A stretch of 64,000 bases of DNA from Inonotus obliquus (taxonomy: Eukaryota; Basidiomycota; Agaricomycetes; Hymenochaetales; Hymenochaetaceae): NCBI GenBank assembly GCA_032164295.1, contig JAJHTX010000010.1:310001-374000 (forward strand), given 5' to 3'. Below, piece after piece: positions 41,461 through 52,822 of this stretch. The notes under the pieces are model-generated. The model was not told where the DNA came from, searched no databases, and saw only the letters and a list, made by a program, of their open reading frames with translations. How positions within the stretch are numbered: position 1 is the first letter of the stretch; every line of letters begins with the position of its first letter. Both the position numbers and the translations under genes were made by a program.

Positions 41461-43020
41461 TTAATTCCCCGACTCCGACGCCAAGTCCAAGTCCAACTCA
41501 TCAACAACCAAACTCAACTCTCTTCTTACATCTTCATCGTCCGATTCAATTGCAACAACACTTTCGAGTTCCCTTCCCCTTCCCCTTCCTCGGACAATTC
41601 GTAGTACATTCTTAAACCTCTCCATCCTCAAACAACCCAACCACTCTTTTCCAGAAAGTATAACCCCCTCAAGACCAACAAATCTCGAATTCCTTCCACA
41701 CAATCCATCAAAATGGTTTTCAAGCATCATCCACCAAGCTTCTTGTCCATATACATATCCTTTTGGTAACCTCGCATTTACATATACTCTCCCAACATTC
41801 CGGAATTCTAAAAAGATGAGTGGTATGGTGTTTGGAGGTATAGGTCGAGTTGAGAATATTGGAAAATATAGTGAGGATATGTTTGGACAATAACCTGATG
41901 GAGAGGAGAGGAGAGGAGAAAGGAAATCTTGACGTAAGAAACGAAAATCTTGATGGACCTCTAGACTAGTTATTCGGGATCCTATTCCTGATGCTGATGT
42001 TGATGTTGACGTAGAAAACCGGAGATTCAGACTATCGTCGAAGAAGTTGAATATTGCTTCTGGACGTTTAAGAATGATGTGTTGTAAAGAAGGTAGAGAG
42101 ATTGTGTATCTTCGATTTGGTGACGATTCACCGAATGTGTCGAGGGATTGGATGGAGAGTGTGTGGACGTTTGGGAGGGAGATTATCGTTTCCTCTATCG
42201 GTTCTTCTTCCATTTCTTCTTCTTCAATATTCGAAACATTTGAACCATGACCACGAACACCGCGACCATAAGGAAAGTTGCCAGCTCCAAGAATCAAAAC
42301 TCTTAAAGAATCAGAGAACAAGAAAGGTGATGGTATGGAAGAAGTTGAAAATAACGAGTCGTTAACTACGTTATGCCATTCAACTCTTTTCAGATTAGAG
42401 AATTCCAAATCATCTATTGAGGGATTATCCTTGATGAACTCCAACACCAAGTCTTCTCCTTCTCCTTCAGAACCTTGAACTTGAACTTGTGATGGTCGGT
42501 TGATAACAAGGACGTAAGGACAACATGATAATATCTTCCGCGCGTTCTCGAGTATTGAGTTATGTGATTCGACAGGAGCTGTAGGACTCAACGAAACGCG
42601 CTTTACAAACTTTCCATATCCCAACCCCAATCTTCCTCCCTCTTTCCTTCCACTCGAATCATCTACATCTTCACCAGTAGCATTCCTAGACTTCTCCAAA
42701 ACCTCCCGTAAACCATCCGATCCATACCTAATCCAAATATCCTCATACAAAAACTCGGGAATCAACCTCCAAAACAACCGACAAGCCAACGTCAAGGAAT
42801 ATTTCGTCCTCAACGCCTCCCTACACGCTTCAACTCTCTCAGAAATGTATAAGCCCTCGAAAGGTTTATAAGATATTAGAGAATTGACATCTCGTATTGG
42901 GTTGTTTGTTGCTACACGGAAGATGTTTATGAGTAGTTCGTGTGGGAGATTATGGATGTTGGATTTGTCATTTGGATTTGAAGTCGGAAACCCGGAAGAA
43001 GAGGCAATAGCAGAGGTCAT
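41461..43020 (-). CDS. F-box protein with degenerate leucine-rich region (519 aa)
   Basis: F-box proteins recruit substrates to SCF ubiquitin ligases through Skp1. The F-box lies near residues 22-75 (NLPHELLINIFRVATNN). It is followed by a segment typical of Agaricomycete F-box families (LACRLFWRLIPEFLYEDIWI, then RYGSDGL). The rest has repeated leucine/isoleucine patterns (LPNVHTLSIQSLD, LPSLQHIILKRPE) consistent with irregular leucine-rich repeats, plus an acidic EEEEMEEEPIEE insert. It is a single exon. The paralogue at 44184-45533 is transcribed divergently about 1.2 kb away and shares the LYEDI-RIRYGSDGL core, so the pair arose by inverted duplication. The substrate is unknown. Confidence 0.85.
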   Translation of the reverse strand: MTSAIASSSGFPTSNPNDKSNIHNLPHELLINIFRVATNNPIRDVNSLISYKPFEGLYISERVEACREALRTKYSLTLACRLFWRLIPEFLYEDIWIRYGSDGLREVLEKSRNATGEDVDDSSGRKEGGRLGLGYGKFVKRVSLSPTAPVESHNSILENARKILSCCPYVLVINRPSQVQVQGSEGEGEDLVLEFIKDNPSIDDLEFSNLKRVEWHNVVNDSLFSTSSIPSPFLFSDSLRVLILGAGNFPYGRGVRGHGSNVSNIEEEEMEEEPIEETIISLPNVHTLSIQSLDTFGESSPNRRYTISLPSLQHIILKRPEAIFNFFDDSLNLRFSTSTSTSASGIGSRITSLEVHQDFRFLRQDFLSPLLSSPSGYCPNISSLYFPIFSTRPIPPNTIPLIFLEFRNVGRVYVNARLPKGYVYGQEAWWMMLENHFDGLCGRNSRFVGLEGVILSGKEWLGCLRMERFKNVLRIVRGRGRGRELESVVAIESDDEDVRRELSLVVDELDLDLASESGN

Positions 43021-44183
43021 AGTAGTAGCATTCCCTGTCTGTGTTTCTCGCGGTCGTGGTACGGTTGATCGAGCCTAGTCTAGTTGCAGGGGTACAGTAC
43101 GATACACTGACGTATGATTGTATCAGTAAGGTATTCTGACTCTAAGATTAGACTTGGAGACGAGAAAAGATAAAGAGCGACGCGGATGAGTACCAAGTAG
43201 ATGTAGTAACCCCTGAGTACGTCACATCTTGGTGATGGGCAATTTGAGGGAAATTGAGAGCTCGGAAATGCATAATGAGGCTTCACCGTGAGTCACTGAG
43301 GCAGAATTGACACGGGGAATATGACGGACGGGCAAAGGACGCAGAGTGTCCCCGAGCTGCTGAGCAAAGTAAGGTGGACGCTGCCGTTATTGAGACTTTC
43401 GGTTTGTGCTCGTAGTCTTATAGATTTTTCAGCCAGCGTGAAGTTAGCGTGTTGATACGATGGCCGGAAAAGATATTCTGTTCGTTTACGTGTCCGTTGA
43501 GGCTAGAATCCAAGCCATCTCAGACCTTGATTCGACAAAAATTTGCCTAACTTAGGGCTCAGAACTCGCATCGAGATCGAATAGTCCAGGTCATCCATCT
43601 TCCAATTCGATCAAGCTGAGGGTAAGCCAGTTGTACGGTTGAACGTGATGATGGTCGTTGGTAAGATCGTTGTGGGGGAATGCAATGTACGACAGGTAGC
43701 AAATTGCATGTGAGAAATTATGACTCTTTTTGGCCGAGGTCGAGGTCGAAATTGAAACTCTCGGCTTATGACGATACTTAACGGTGTCTTTCCTAGGGGA
43801 CATGTCGTTCATGTATGTAGCTCCGACTGAATTATCTTCATGGACGCGTTGACCTAGCTAGTAGCTCATGCGTTTCTATCTCGCAGTTCATATTGTATCA
43901 TGGTTTTCGGACGACAATATGCCATTTGCTGGTTGTTCCAACCTTCTTAAGCAAGTCCCATCTCTGTGACGTTCTTCTCTGCCTCTCTAGGAACTCGACA
44001 GCATCGGGTTACCTCAGCGAGTTCCAATACGCGTGTGAATGTATGTGTGCCTCCCCCTCCCCGGCGCGATACTTCGCAAAGGATGGCGGGCGGCAACTTT
44101 GTACGTCTTACATAATGCACATATGCAATCGCAATCCTTGTGCTTCCTGAAATGCAAGCATCACTTAAGCCGAGTGTTCGAGC
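43021..44183. other. Divergent intergenic region between the two F-box genes
   Basis: It holds the promoters of both genes. No TATA box stands out. Small ORFs here look non-coding. Confidence 0.6.
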
Positions 44184-45533
44184 GTGGACGTGTTGGTCCT
44201 ATCCCCTTTCATGTCCTCCGGCTGGACATCAGCCCGTGCCATTCCTTTACCCGAAGAACTCCTCACCCACATCTTTGATCTTGCTACCCATAATCCTGCT
44301 CGGGATATAGACGCGCTCGTTGGGCTTCAGTCATTTGAAAAGGATTATAGTTCGGACGTTGACTTGTTATGTGATGTTCCGCTTGCGACCAAACGCGCTA
44401 TTGCCTTGACGTGCTCACAGTTTCGAAGGCTTGTTGCGAAGTTCTTGTATGAGGATATTCGAATCCGATATGGATCGGATGGGCTTGTGGAAGCTTTGGA
44501 GAGGCAACCTGAGCTGGGAATATTGGTGAAGAGGGTGTCGATATCTCCAGAGGGATTCAAAGCGGCTGGTAATTGGATTGCTTCATACCCGTCGGGAACG
44601 CGACACATCCTTGAAAGGTGTCCCAACACTATCATCCTCACTCGACCACAGCATCTACCTATCGACACAGAAGACTCACAAGATGAGTTCTCCGCGTTGA
44701 TACCTCCTACCGGGGATATCAACTTGGATGACATACATCTTCCGCATTTGCGACGAGTGGATTGGGTTAACAGCCCGATAGACACTCTTCCGTCAACGTT
44801 ACCAACGCCAAAGTTTATCTGGAAGTCGAGCTCACTGCAAACGCTTACCATTGGACCGGATCATTTCCCATTGCAGTTGAACGAATCCTGCATTGTAGAG
44901 TTGCCGAGTCTACAAACTATCCGTTTGCGTTCAGTTCATACTCCAGGGAACACTGAGGATGGGACTATCAATCCCGAGTCTGTCCAGCTCCCTGCGCTAC
45001 GGAAGCTCGTTTTCTCACTACCCGATGGCGTATACACGTTATTCTTCGAACAGTTCTTGCGCTCATGTGGACCTCGCATCGAGGAGATTGAAATTGCATC
45101 AAATGAACGATTCCTGAAGCATGACTATATTAGCATACTCCTACTCAACTGCTCAAACGCTACAAAGCTCAGCTTCCCTGTATTCACGACAAAACCGACG
45201 AGGAAGAACACGAGGAGACAAGCGATAGAAGTTGTGTATTTAATTACGCAGATAGGACTCAGCGCCGCGGGTTTCAGAGGGGAGGAAGAATATGATTGTG
45301 ATGAAGATTCGCAGTGGGAACGATTAGCATGTCATTTTCTAGCCATCCTAGGCTCAAGGAGTCGATTCTCGAAGCTTAGGAAGCTGGTTCTGTACGGTGA
45401 GGAGTGGAAATGGGTAATTTCTGACTCGCGGTGTAAAGGTGGTCTGAGACTTCTGAAATCAAAAAATATGGAGTTAGAGTGCGAGCACGAATCTGTGGCA
45501 TCTATGCTCAAGACTGCCCTTGAAGATTCATGA
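44184..45533 (+). CDS. F-box protein, paralogue of the neighbour (449 aa)
   Basis: The F-box lies at about residues 20-75 (PLPEELLTHIFDLATHNP), then LTCSQFRRLVAKFLYEDIRI and RYGSDGLVEALER, as in the divergent neighbour. The C-terminal part has leucine-rich stretches (LPSLQTIRLRSVHT, LPALRKLVFSLPDG) and ends SMLKTALEDS. It is a single exon. An alternative start at 44211 (MSSGWTSARA) would shorten the protein by nine residues. It lacks the acidic insert of its paralogue. It likely forms an SCF substrate receptor; the target is not known. Confidence 0.85.
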   Translation: MDVLVLSPFMSSGWTSARAIPLPEELLTHIFDLATHNPARDIDALVGLQSFEKDYSSDVDLLCDVPLATKRAIALTCSQFRRLVAKFLYEDIRIRYGSDGLVEALERQPELGILVKRVSISPEGFKAAGNWIASYPSGTRHILERCPNTIILTRPQHLPIDTEDSQDEFSALIPPTGDINLDDIHLPHLRRVDWVNSPIDTLPSTLPTPKFIWKSSSLQTLTIGPDHFPLQLNESCIVELPSLQTIRLRSVHTPGNTEDGTINPESVQLPALRKLVFSLPDGVYTLFFEQFLRSCGPRIEEIEIASNERFLKHDYISILLLNCSNATKLSFPVFTTKPTRKNTRRQAIEVVYLITQIGLSAAGFRGEEEYDCDEDSQWERLACHFLAILGSRSRFSKLRKLVLYGEEWKWVISDSRCKGGLRLLKSKNMELECEHESVASMLKTALEDS

Positions 45534-45885
45534 TCGGGTGAGTAGGGAGGACAAGAGCATTATCTTGGCGAGATAAACGGAAGCTTCCCTGAGTGTATTT
45601 TACCAGATCAATACATTTCTCTAATTGTTGTCTCCTTCTAATCGTGAGAAGATCGAACTTTGACGTAAATCCGTGGGAAAGCGGGTTTCCTTACGCGTCA
45701 CCTGGTTCATGTCACCCCAGTGCAGTTGTGGCGCCAATTTGGGTGCCAGACGCCGAGTCCCAGTGCACAGCAAGCCACGCCCAACAACAACAACAACAAC
45801 AACGCCGACAGGCGGCGAACCAGATCCACCAGAATCGACGACGCCAAAGACTAGTAAGAAGTTCGTCGACCAGCCTTTAGCAGCG
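45534..45885. other. Intergenic / 5' leader with CAA repeat
   Basis: A CAACAACAA run lies at about 45783-45802. The frame is open upstream of the next gene to an ATG at 45709, so part of this stretch may be coding. Confidence 0.5.
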
Positions 45886-48788
45886 ATGACGCTCAAAGGC
45901 AAATCAACGACGCGCTCATGGGCGACGCTGCCTTCCGAATGTATCCGCCTCGTTACAACACACTACCTCCTCGCCGTCTCCCAATCTGCTGCCCTACCAG
46001 CCGTGTGGCAGCAGCGAGAGAACTGGCTGGGTCGTATGGCATTCACTGTCGTACGCGACGCGGAGGTACTCCGCCAGCTCATGCGCGTCTCGCCTGCTTG
46101 GGCCGCCGCCAGTACGTATTTGTTCCTCTGTTCCTTTGTTCTCCGTTATTTGTACATACATAATCGTACCATTCGTATCCTGAACGATCTTCGTGGCTGC
46201 GTGTGCAAGATGGAATGGTTCGCAAAGATGGATGGGACAAAGCGCGAAATTATGGGAGACGCGGGAGTTGTTTGGTTAAACGAACGAACGCGTTATGAGG
46301 CGCGCATATGCACTACGTAAGTGCCGCAGCCACACGTCCGCGGGTGCCACGTTCAAAGCGGCAGTTTGCTGGCGATATGGATGTTGGCAGCCGCGTGCTA
46401 CTCATCACCTCTACGCGGTGGTCAACCTAGAATCGGCGACGATCTTTCACGAGTCTTCTTTCTGTGGCTTCCCTTCCTCTCCCTTCCCTCGCTCCCTTAT
46501 CACACATCATGTTGCCTGAGCGCTGATAATTCCTGTTCATATTCTAATTCTAGTTGAATACCATCTATTCTGGCAACAAGCAGCTGCCGTCTTAGATGCC
46601 GCCGACCACGTTTTGGGATTTGCACGCGCTCAACGCGTATCACCGTTCAAACACTTCCGACTACATATTTACCAACGCTCCTGCATTCCGTGTCGGATCA
46701 ACTGTCCTAACTCCACCACCGGGCTCTTAGTCGCTAGAAGGGCCATCTACACCCATACACTTGGTTCCGTACCATGCTGTAAGGATCATCGAAAGGAACG
46801 ATTCTGCGGGGTATGCCTTCGCGACTCGACAAATCCAGAGAACTGCATCGCAGAGAATGAGGAATGCGAGCTCTGGCAATCTGTCGAGGCCACCTGTCGT
46901 TACTGTCGTGCGGAGTGGTTGTGGAAGGTATGCTGCGAAGGCCAGACCCAACCTGGCAGCTCCTTGACGAAGGAGGCCGAGGCGGTTGGAGGGAAGAATT
47001 TTGCGGCGGACGATTGGGAAGCCCGTCAGACTGTGGACAGTTTCATTGAGATGGGTGAAGGTAACATCCGTGATGTCATCAACCTCTGCATGGAGAAACG
47101 ATGGTTACGAAAACACACCAAAATTGCGGAGATGATGCGATTAGCAGTTGCAACATCACGAATGCAGTCTCGCATGGCCGAGAATGCGAACGAGGCAGGG
47201 ATTGTAGGAGGGATTGTGGGTGAATATGAGGATGACGAGGAGCTGAGCGATCTTGACGAGGAAGAAGAAGACCCGGAACTCATGAGTATTACGGAGGAGG
47301 CGCAGGGCGTGCGGGAACTGGCGATGAATGACTGGGCACGAGCTCGGATACTTGATGGTCTGTGGTATAGCCCTGCAGATCACTGGTATCACATTCAAGG
47401 GTCTCCAAACTCGACTGCGCCCAGATTACCACCAACTCCCCACGCTCCCGTGCCTTACATCCCAGCGTCGCATCCGGTGCCATGGAGTCTTTCCCAGTCT
47501 GTGGCTGAGCGAGATCATCCGGACCCGGAGGCTGCTTGTACATCTCCCCCACCGAGTCTGACCATGTGCAGCTCCGCATTTGACGCATTCCGTCGACAAA
47601 TGCGCGCAGTCCTCATGCCTGCCATGGTGAACATTGTACGCAAATTAGTGATGGAGTGCGCAGTAGATGGGAGTGATGCAACTGTACGAGTTGCAAAAAT
47701 GAGTGTTGAGGATGTCGCGAATGCCTTACGGGAACGAGGAGTATGGTACAATGGTGTGGATTGGGCAGACTTACGGCGCCGGGAGACGAAGGACGGGGAT
47801 GATTCATCAGGTTCTGAGAAGAGTGGCTCAGGCACAACTAGCCCCGTTCTTTCAACATCCACTTTGCAAACGACCCCTTCGCCTCCACCTGCTTCTGACG
47901 TGAAGATACAGGCCTCGACGCCCCCTAGTTCAATGGCTCCGCATCCATCGTCTTCATCCACCCAGACGCGCCCGCCGATGTCCCCAATCGTGGCCCTCCC
48001 GATCGCCATCTCTCCGGTACTGGAATCACCCACCCAGATTCCATCCATTCCTTTCATCCCAAATTCGTTGTCCGAGATGCCGACCTACACGATTGAAACG
48101 TTCAAAACTGTGCGCCTTTGTCTTGCTTTGCTCTGCGTTGTCTTTGTCTGATCTCACCCTCATGTTTCAACAGATATGGCGTGACGCCTGTGCCCCTCTC
48201 TTCCATTGTCGTTGCAAGATTTGCGAACGTGCTGTGCTCAGAGCCAACATTGAGGCTGGGAATATTGTTCCCTCGCAACATTATTCGCAGCAGGTCGAAC
48301 AACCGCGGGAAGAAGAGCCAGTTGTAGTAAAACTTGTCCCAATGCTAGAGGTAGATCCAGCAGACTTATATTGCGGATCGGAAGGGGAGGATGGTACCGG
48401 TTACGAGGAAGAACAAAAGGAGAGGACATCAATGGCAAGGAAACGATCATGCGAGGTGGCGGAGATTGTTGACGAGAATGGCGAGGAGATCGAAGAAGAG
48501 GAAGAAGATACTCGGGCGGAGGAAAGGAATAAACGTAGCAAGACACCCCCAGAGAAACGACAAAGGATTGGGAAGCACGAGATTGAGCTTGCATCTACTC
48601 CCGTTGCTGCGAGAACATTGACGTTGTCCCCTGCGGCACCACCACGCTCGGAAAGTGACACGCCGCCTAGCGATCATGGGAAGGATGTCGTGCGGGTAGT
48701 GCCATCGGAATGGGAGGAGTCAGTTGGCCTTGAAGATGATGGATTATACGTCATGGATGATGTCCCCTCTCTGGAGGAGGGATCGTAA
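45886..48788 (+). CDS. Cys-rich protein with acidic and basic C-terminal tail (about 798 aa), unassigned
   Basis: Exons 45886-46111, 46554-48109 and 48174-48788 splice in frame (phases 1 and 0). The second intron is 64 nt with TTTCAACAG. The first, 442 nt, is long and may hide a small exon, since GTAAGT occurs at 46319. The N-terminus (TLPSECIRLVTTHYLL) looks F-box-like. Cysteine pairs follow at about residues 121-200 (CIPCRINC, CCKDH, CGVC, CRYC, CCEG), which could bind zinc. An acidic patch lies near 300 (EDDEELSDLDEEEEDPE), then a proline/serine-rich linker. The tail has another CKICERA cysteine cluster and a basic/acidic nuclear-type segment (MARKRSCEV, KRSKTPPEKRQR). An in-frame ATG at 45709 would add 59 residues rich in threonine and proline. 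Function is not known; a nuclear role is inferred only from composition. Confidence 0.65.
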
Positions 48789-49887
48789 CGTAAAGACCTA
48801 TTCCCCGCGCGGTCCCAGTCATCCAAGCGTTACCTTACGTTTCCTCAATACCGACTTGCATTCAGATCGGAGCTGACTCTGCCGCGGGGTTTTGTTCGTT
48901 ACCTAATCATCCACGGAACCATTCCGCACGCAATTTTTGATTGACTCTTCTCCACGTGGTGAATCTCCGCGGCTACCGACGACCAACTTCCAAGCCCTGT
49001 CTGTACTACCATCGTCCTTGCTCTCCTCTCCCCTTTGCGTTGTACTACTATCGCCTTTGTCCTTTCCCCATCACTATAACCTTTTCCCCTTCCTATCCCC
49101 CAATCCTCCTCCGCTCAATCTCAGCCACAATAACCAAAAAGTTTCTTTAATTGCTTCTTTTCATTTTCGTGTGCACGTCTGTGCTAAGGGGTTTTCAACT
49201 ATTATACGTCAAGACCAAGTTCTACATTTAGAACAGAATGTCGCTATCATCTTTTTTTCAACTTCTATTCCCGTTTCTTCTTTGCTTTCCCCCTTTGTTT
49301 TCCCCATCTTTTTCTTTTCATTTCTCTATTTGTGTGTGTTCATTTATCGTGTAATAGTAGATAGTTCAAGCGCTTGCGAGTTATAAACCTGGATCATCTC
49401 GTAGATGTTTGAAAGTGATACTGGATTGCTTCTGTGCCTGCGTAAACCTCAACAAGAACTCCGACTCAGAGACCCTCGACGCTCTGAGAGACGACGCGAT
49501 CATGATAAACAAGAGTCGTGAGAACGCGAATAACAAAATCAAGATAATAGATTTCCGATGCCGATAATACTTCTGAACAAGAGGGAGTTTGCTGACTGAG
49601 AAGGGACGCTTTGCAGAGGGTATCAGACAGATATAGAAGAGGTTCAGCGCGTCCTGACTCTTGACCGTCGTTATTCCCCCCCCTTAAGTCGAGATGTAGA
49701 GTCTTTTGACATTTCTCGATAACTTAATCCAAACGCAGTAGGGCTACCACAGTGACAACCTCTGCATTCTGATGAAGATTCTTCAATTCTGAGCACTCTC
49801 GCTAACATTCTCATTCTCATTCTTTTTCCGCCTACACAGACACAGACACAGACACACAGACACTACATGATAACGCACATACCCACT
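48789..49887. other. Convergent intergenic region, pyrimidine-rich
   Basis: It lies between the 3' ends of two genes. A long C/T-rich stretch at 48937-49386 gives a 149-codon ORF of low-complexity composition that I do not call a gene. ACAGACACAGACAC repeats lie near 49840. Confidence 0.6.
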
Positions 49888-52438
49888 CTAATGCTCACAT
49901 AAATTAAACCCACGCGAAAACAAATTACCCATCTCCTGCCAATCATCCAAAAACCCACTCTCCAGATCACTTTGAACGACCCTCCTTTCGTTCATAAGTT
50001 CCTCTCGGAACTTTTTCGCTTCTTCCTTGTTCATCAGTACTTTGGACCGAACTAGTTCGTCTAGGATCATGTCGATGAGTTCGGAGGGTAACTTCAAGAA
50101 TGATGATGCCGATGCCGATGCCGATGCCGATGCCGATGCCGATGGGGGATTTGGGTTGGGAGGAGTTTGTAAGGAGTGAAGAGTTTGGGAGAACCAGTGT
50201 CGTTGTTGAGGTGGGATTGTAGATGTTGATGGAATACGTTTATATTTTTCTTTTTCCTTTTCTTTAGCTTCACCTGAACCAAATTTGCGGGTGAGGTGGA
50301 CGTCGAGGTCGGGGTCGAGGTTGGGATTGGAGGAGAGGTTTGGATCGACCAAGAAAAGCGCGAGTATTTTACGATGACCTGGTTTGGAAGGGTCTTCAAG
50401 ACGGAAAGGTGAAACACGATGCTGATAAGTATTTGGGAATGCGAGACAACGATTTGGGAGTGTCGGTGTTGCTCCAACTACGTTATTCAATCTCGTTGGT
50501 CTAAGCCGTGCGCAGAAGAAGCGACGGCGAAGTAGAAAAAGAAAAATAAGAAAAGGTTAAAAAGTGAGAGAAAGATAGAGGGAAAGAAGGTACGTACTCG
50601 GTATAATCCATCAACATTCCCCACGTCTTATAGCATGCCTTATAATCATAAGCTTCGGCTTGGATCGTTTTTCCGGGTTCTGGTTCATCAACTGCTATAC
50701 GGAATGCAAGTTCACTATCCGTGATGTTTCTGAGAACGATCAAAAAAGGGCGAATCAGTTCGTTGTGTGATAGAATTAAGCAAGACGCGAAGGTGTGGAT
50801 GCGTGGATGCGTGGATGCATAATGGAAAGAAGGAAGAGAGGACTTACTCCTGATCGTAATAATAAATCCCAGAGGCAACGATACGTTCATTTACCATTCC
50901 TTCGACATGCCACGAACCACCCATATACTCCGGTTTTTCGGGAGTCTATTGGAATCAGAACATACACATACGTTTAGCAACCATGAAGAGAGAGGAAGAG
51001 AAAAGAGTGAACCAACAAAAGCGATTGATTGTTACTTACCAAATGAATATTGGCAAGTTTAACAATAACCTGAATGGTACGTCCACGTAACGAAACGACG
51101 TCCTCTCTCTTCTCCAATCCACCGGTGTATCCTCCATCAGGCAATTTTGGAAGCGTAACTTCACCAGTATAATCATTCGACCACTCCTCCTCGTCCTCGT
51201 CGCCGTCGTCATCGGTTGACTTCCCTTCCTTAGACTTAGGCGGAGGACCATAATTCCCGGGAAGTCGGTGAGGAAGCGGATTAATCATATCCGTTAAAAC
51301 ATGTTCAAATAACGGAACAAATCCCCCCAACACATCTTCAATAACTTCATACAGTTCCGTATTCGAAGGATGTATGTTGTTGATGTATCCAAGCGCTTTG
51401 ACTTTGACTTCTTTTCCTTTTGTGATGGAGTCTGTGGCGGAGACGGTGAAATCGGTCGGAAGCCATTGGAAGTCTACGGAGAAGAGAGTGGAATCGAGGT
51501 TTGCGTCTGAGTTGAATGTGGGTGCTGGTAGAGGGCGAAATTCCGGTTGTTCCAAGACGTTGGAATCGTCCTCCTTCGCTTGGGATTCGGAGTGAGAGCG
51601 AGAACATGAAATGGTTTGCGCATGCGTCCGATTATATACCACACAATACAGAGAAGGATGAACGAGATCAAGAACTTGTTCATTCGATCCTGGATGCCAA
51701 TCCTTTTCAGAATCAGGTACGTCCTCGAGAATACGTACGCAATTCTGTAGACGTTTTCGTAGTTTGTGGTCGATTAAGGTATCCGCGTGCCATATTCCGT
51801 CAAAGCAAGAAACCTAGAAGCACGATCAGAACGAATATCCTACTGGGGCCAAGTCTAGAAGGAGAAGCGGGAATGGAGGGAACGTGGAGCAGGAGAAAAA
51901 AAAGAGGAGTGCAGTACCGAGTACTCACCTCAATCCCGGTCTCCTCATCACGTAACCTCGCATACCCATCCAACTCATCTAAAACGTACTCCACTTCCTC
52001 CTCACTCAACTCTACAACAGAATCCTCAAACCTCCCCCCATCCCTCTCCAAACCCAAATATTCCTTCATAGCAACTTCATAAGGAACTAACATCGTAGCA
52101 CGCTCAATCCAAACCATTCTCATCAAAAGCGCTTCTTCACGCCAGCGTTTTCTAATTTCTGCGTCTTGGTATTTTTTCCACCAGGATGGTTTTGAACGGA
52201 TTGTGAAGGAGAGTTTGATCATGAGGAGTTCGTTTAGCTATACCGCGATCGTTGGTGTATGTCGTCGTCGAATACAAACGACAGGGTGATCAAGCGTCAG
52301 ATGGTAGACGAATAAAGTGACGAGAACAAAAATTGATGGTTTTAGACGTACTGTACGTGGAGGAGGCAACTCATAAACCGAAATACCAAAGACATCCGGG
52401 AATAGTTTCTTGGTGGTAGTGGTCGAAGTTTCTGTCAT
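49888..52438 (-). CDS. DUF4246 family protein, six exons, 670 aa
   Basis: The exons are 52438-52352, 52237-51929, 51813-51040, 50945-50848, 50729-50598 and 50500-49888, with total coding length 2013 nt in one frame. All introns are GT-AG; four of the five donors are GTACGT or GTAAGT, and the one at 51928 is GTGAGT. Family landmarks are in order: KLSFTIRSKPSWWKKYQDAE near 35, DSEKDWHPGSNEQVLDLVHP in exon 3, FQWLPTDF, YINNIHPSNTELYEVIEDVL, SWHVEGMVNERIVASGIYYY near 402, and LAFPNTYQHRVSPF with GHRKILALFLVDP near 486-520. The H-x-E of HVEG, the later His in YQHRV and the Arg that follows are compatible with a 2-oxoglutarate/Fe(II) dioxygenase-like fold, but no substrate is known. The serine-alanine repeat near residue 600 comes from a GCCGAT hexamer array on the plus strand. 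The family is common in fungi. Confidence 0.88.
50103..50146. repeat. GCCGAT hexanucleotide array inside the DUF4246 gene
   Basis: About seven tandem copies encode an alternating serine-alanine run on the minus strand. It is length-variable by nature but in frame for any copy number. Confidence 0.85.
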
Positions 52439-52822
52439 CACGACGAGTACGAGTGCCAGTGGCTAGTGGCGAGTGATTATATACTCGACTCGAATATATG
52501 GTTATGACCGTTGCCCTGGACTAGCATGACTCGAATTGAATAGGTTGAATTGAGTACTGCCCATTCATTCAATCAAATCATTGATGCATTGATGCAGAGC
52601 AGACGATCCTAGAGCCAAGCCCCGCCTCGGGGCCGATCATTACTTGATAATTATTTAATATTTACCAAACGGTTGCACGTGATCGTCACGGCACAATAGC
52701 CCGCCTTGCGAAAGCACCACTCCTTGCTTCTTCCTTCTTGAAGTAAATCCGTCCTGAACGTTTACTCGACCTAATACCGCACGCCAGAACATTAGCGTCG
52801 GGACTCGAAAGTCCAAGGAGCA
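52439..52822. other. Divergent promoter region of the DUF4246 and CFEM genes
   Basis: About 380 bp with an AT-rich stretch (TTATTTAATATTTACC) near 52660. It probably serves both genes. No ORF is supported. Confidence 0.6.

Noticed and set aside
43591..43812. 73-codon minus-strand ORF in the F-box intergenic region
   Set aside because: Too short, no motif, and placed in the likely promoter of the divergent pair.
48937..49386. 149-codon ORF
   Set aside because: Composition is dominated by C/T-rich DNA (Leu, Pro, Ser, Phe), there is no domain and it lies between two convergent gene ends.
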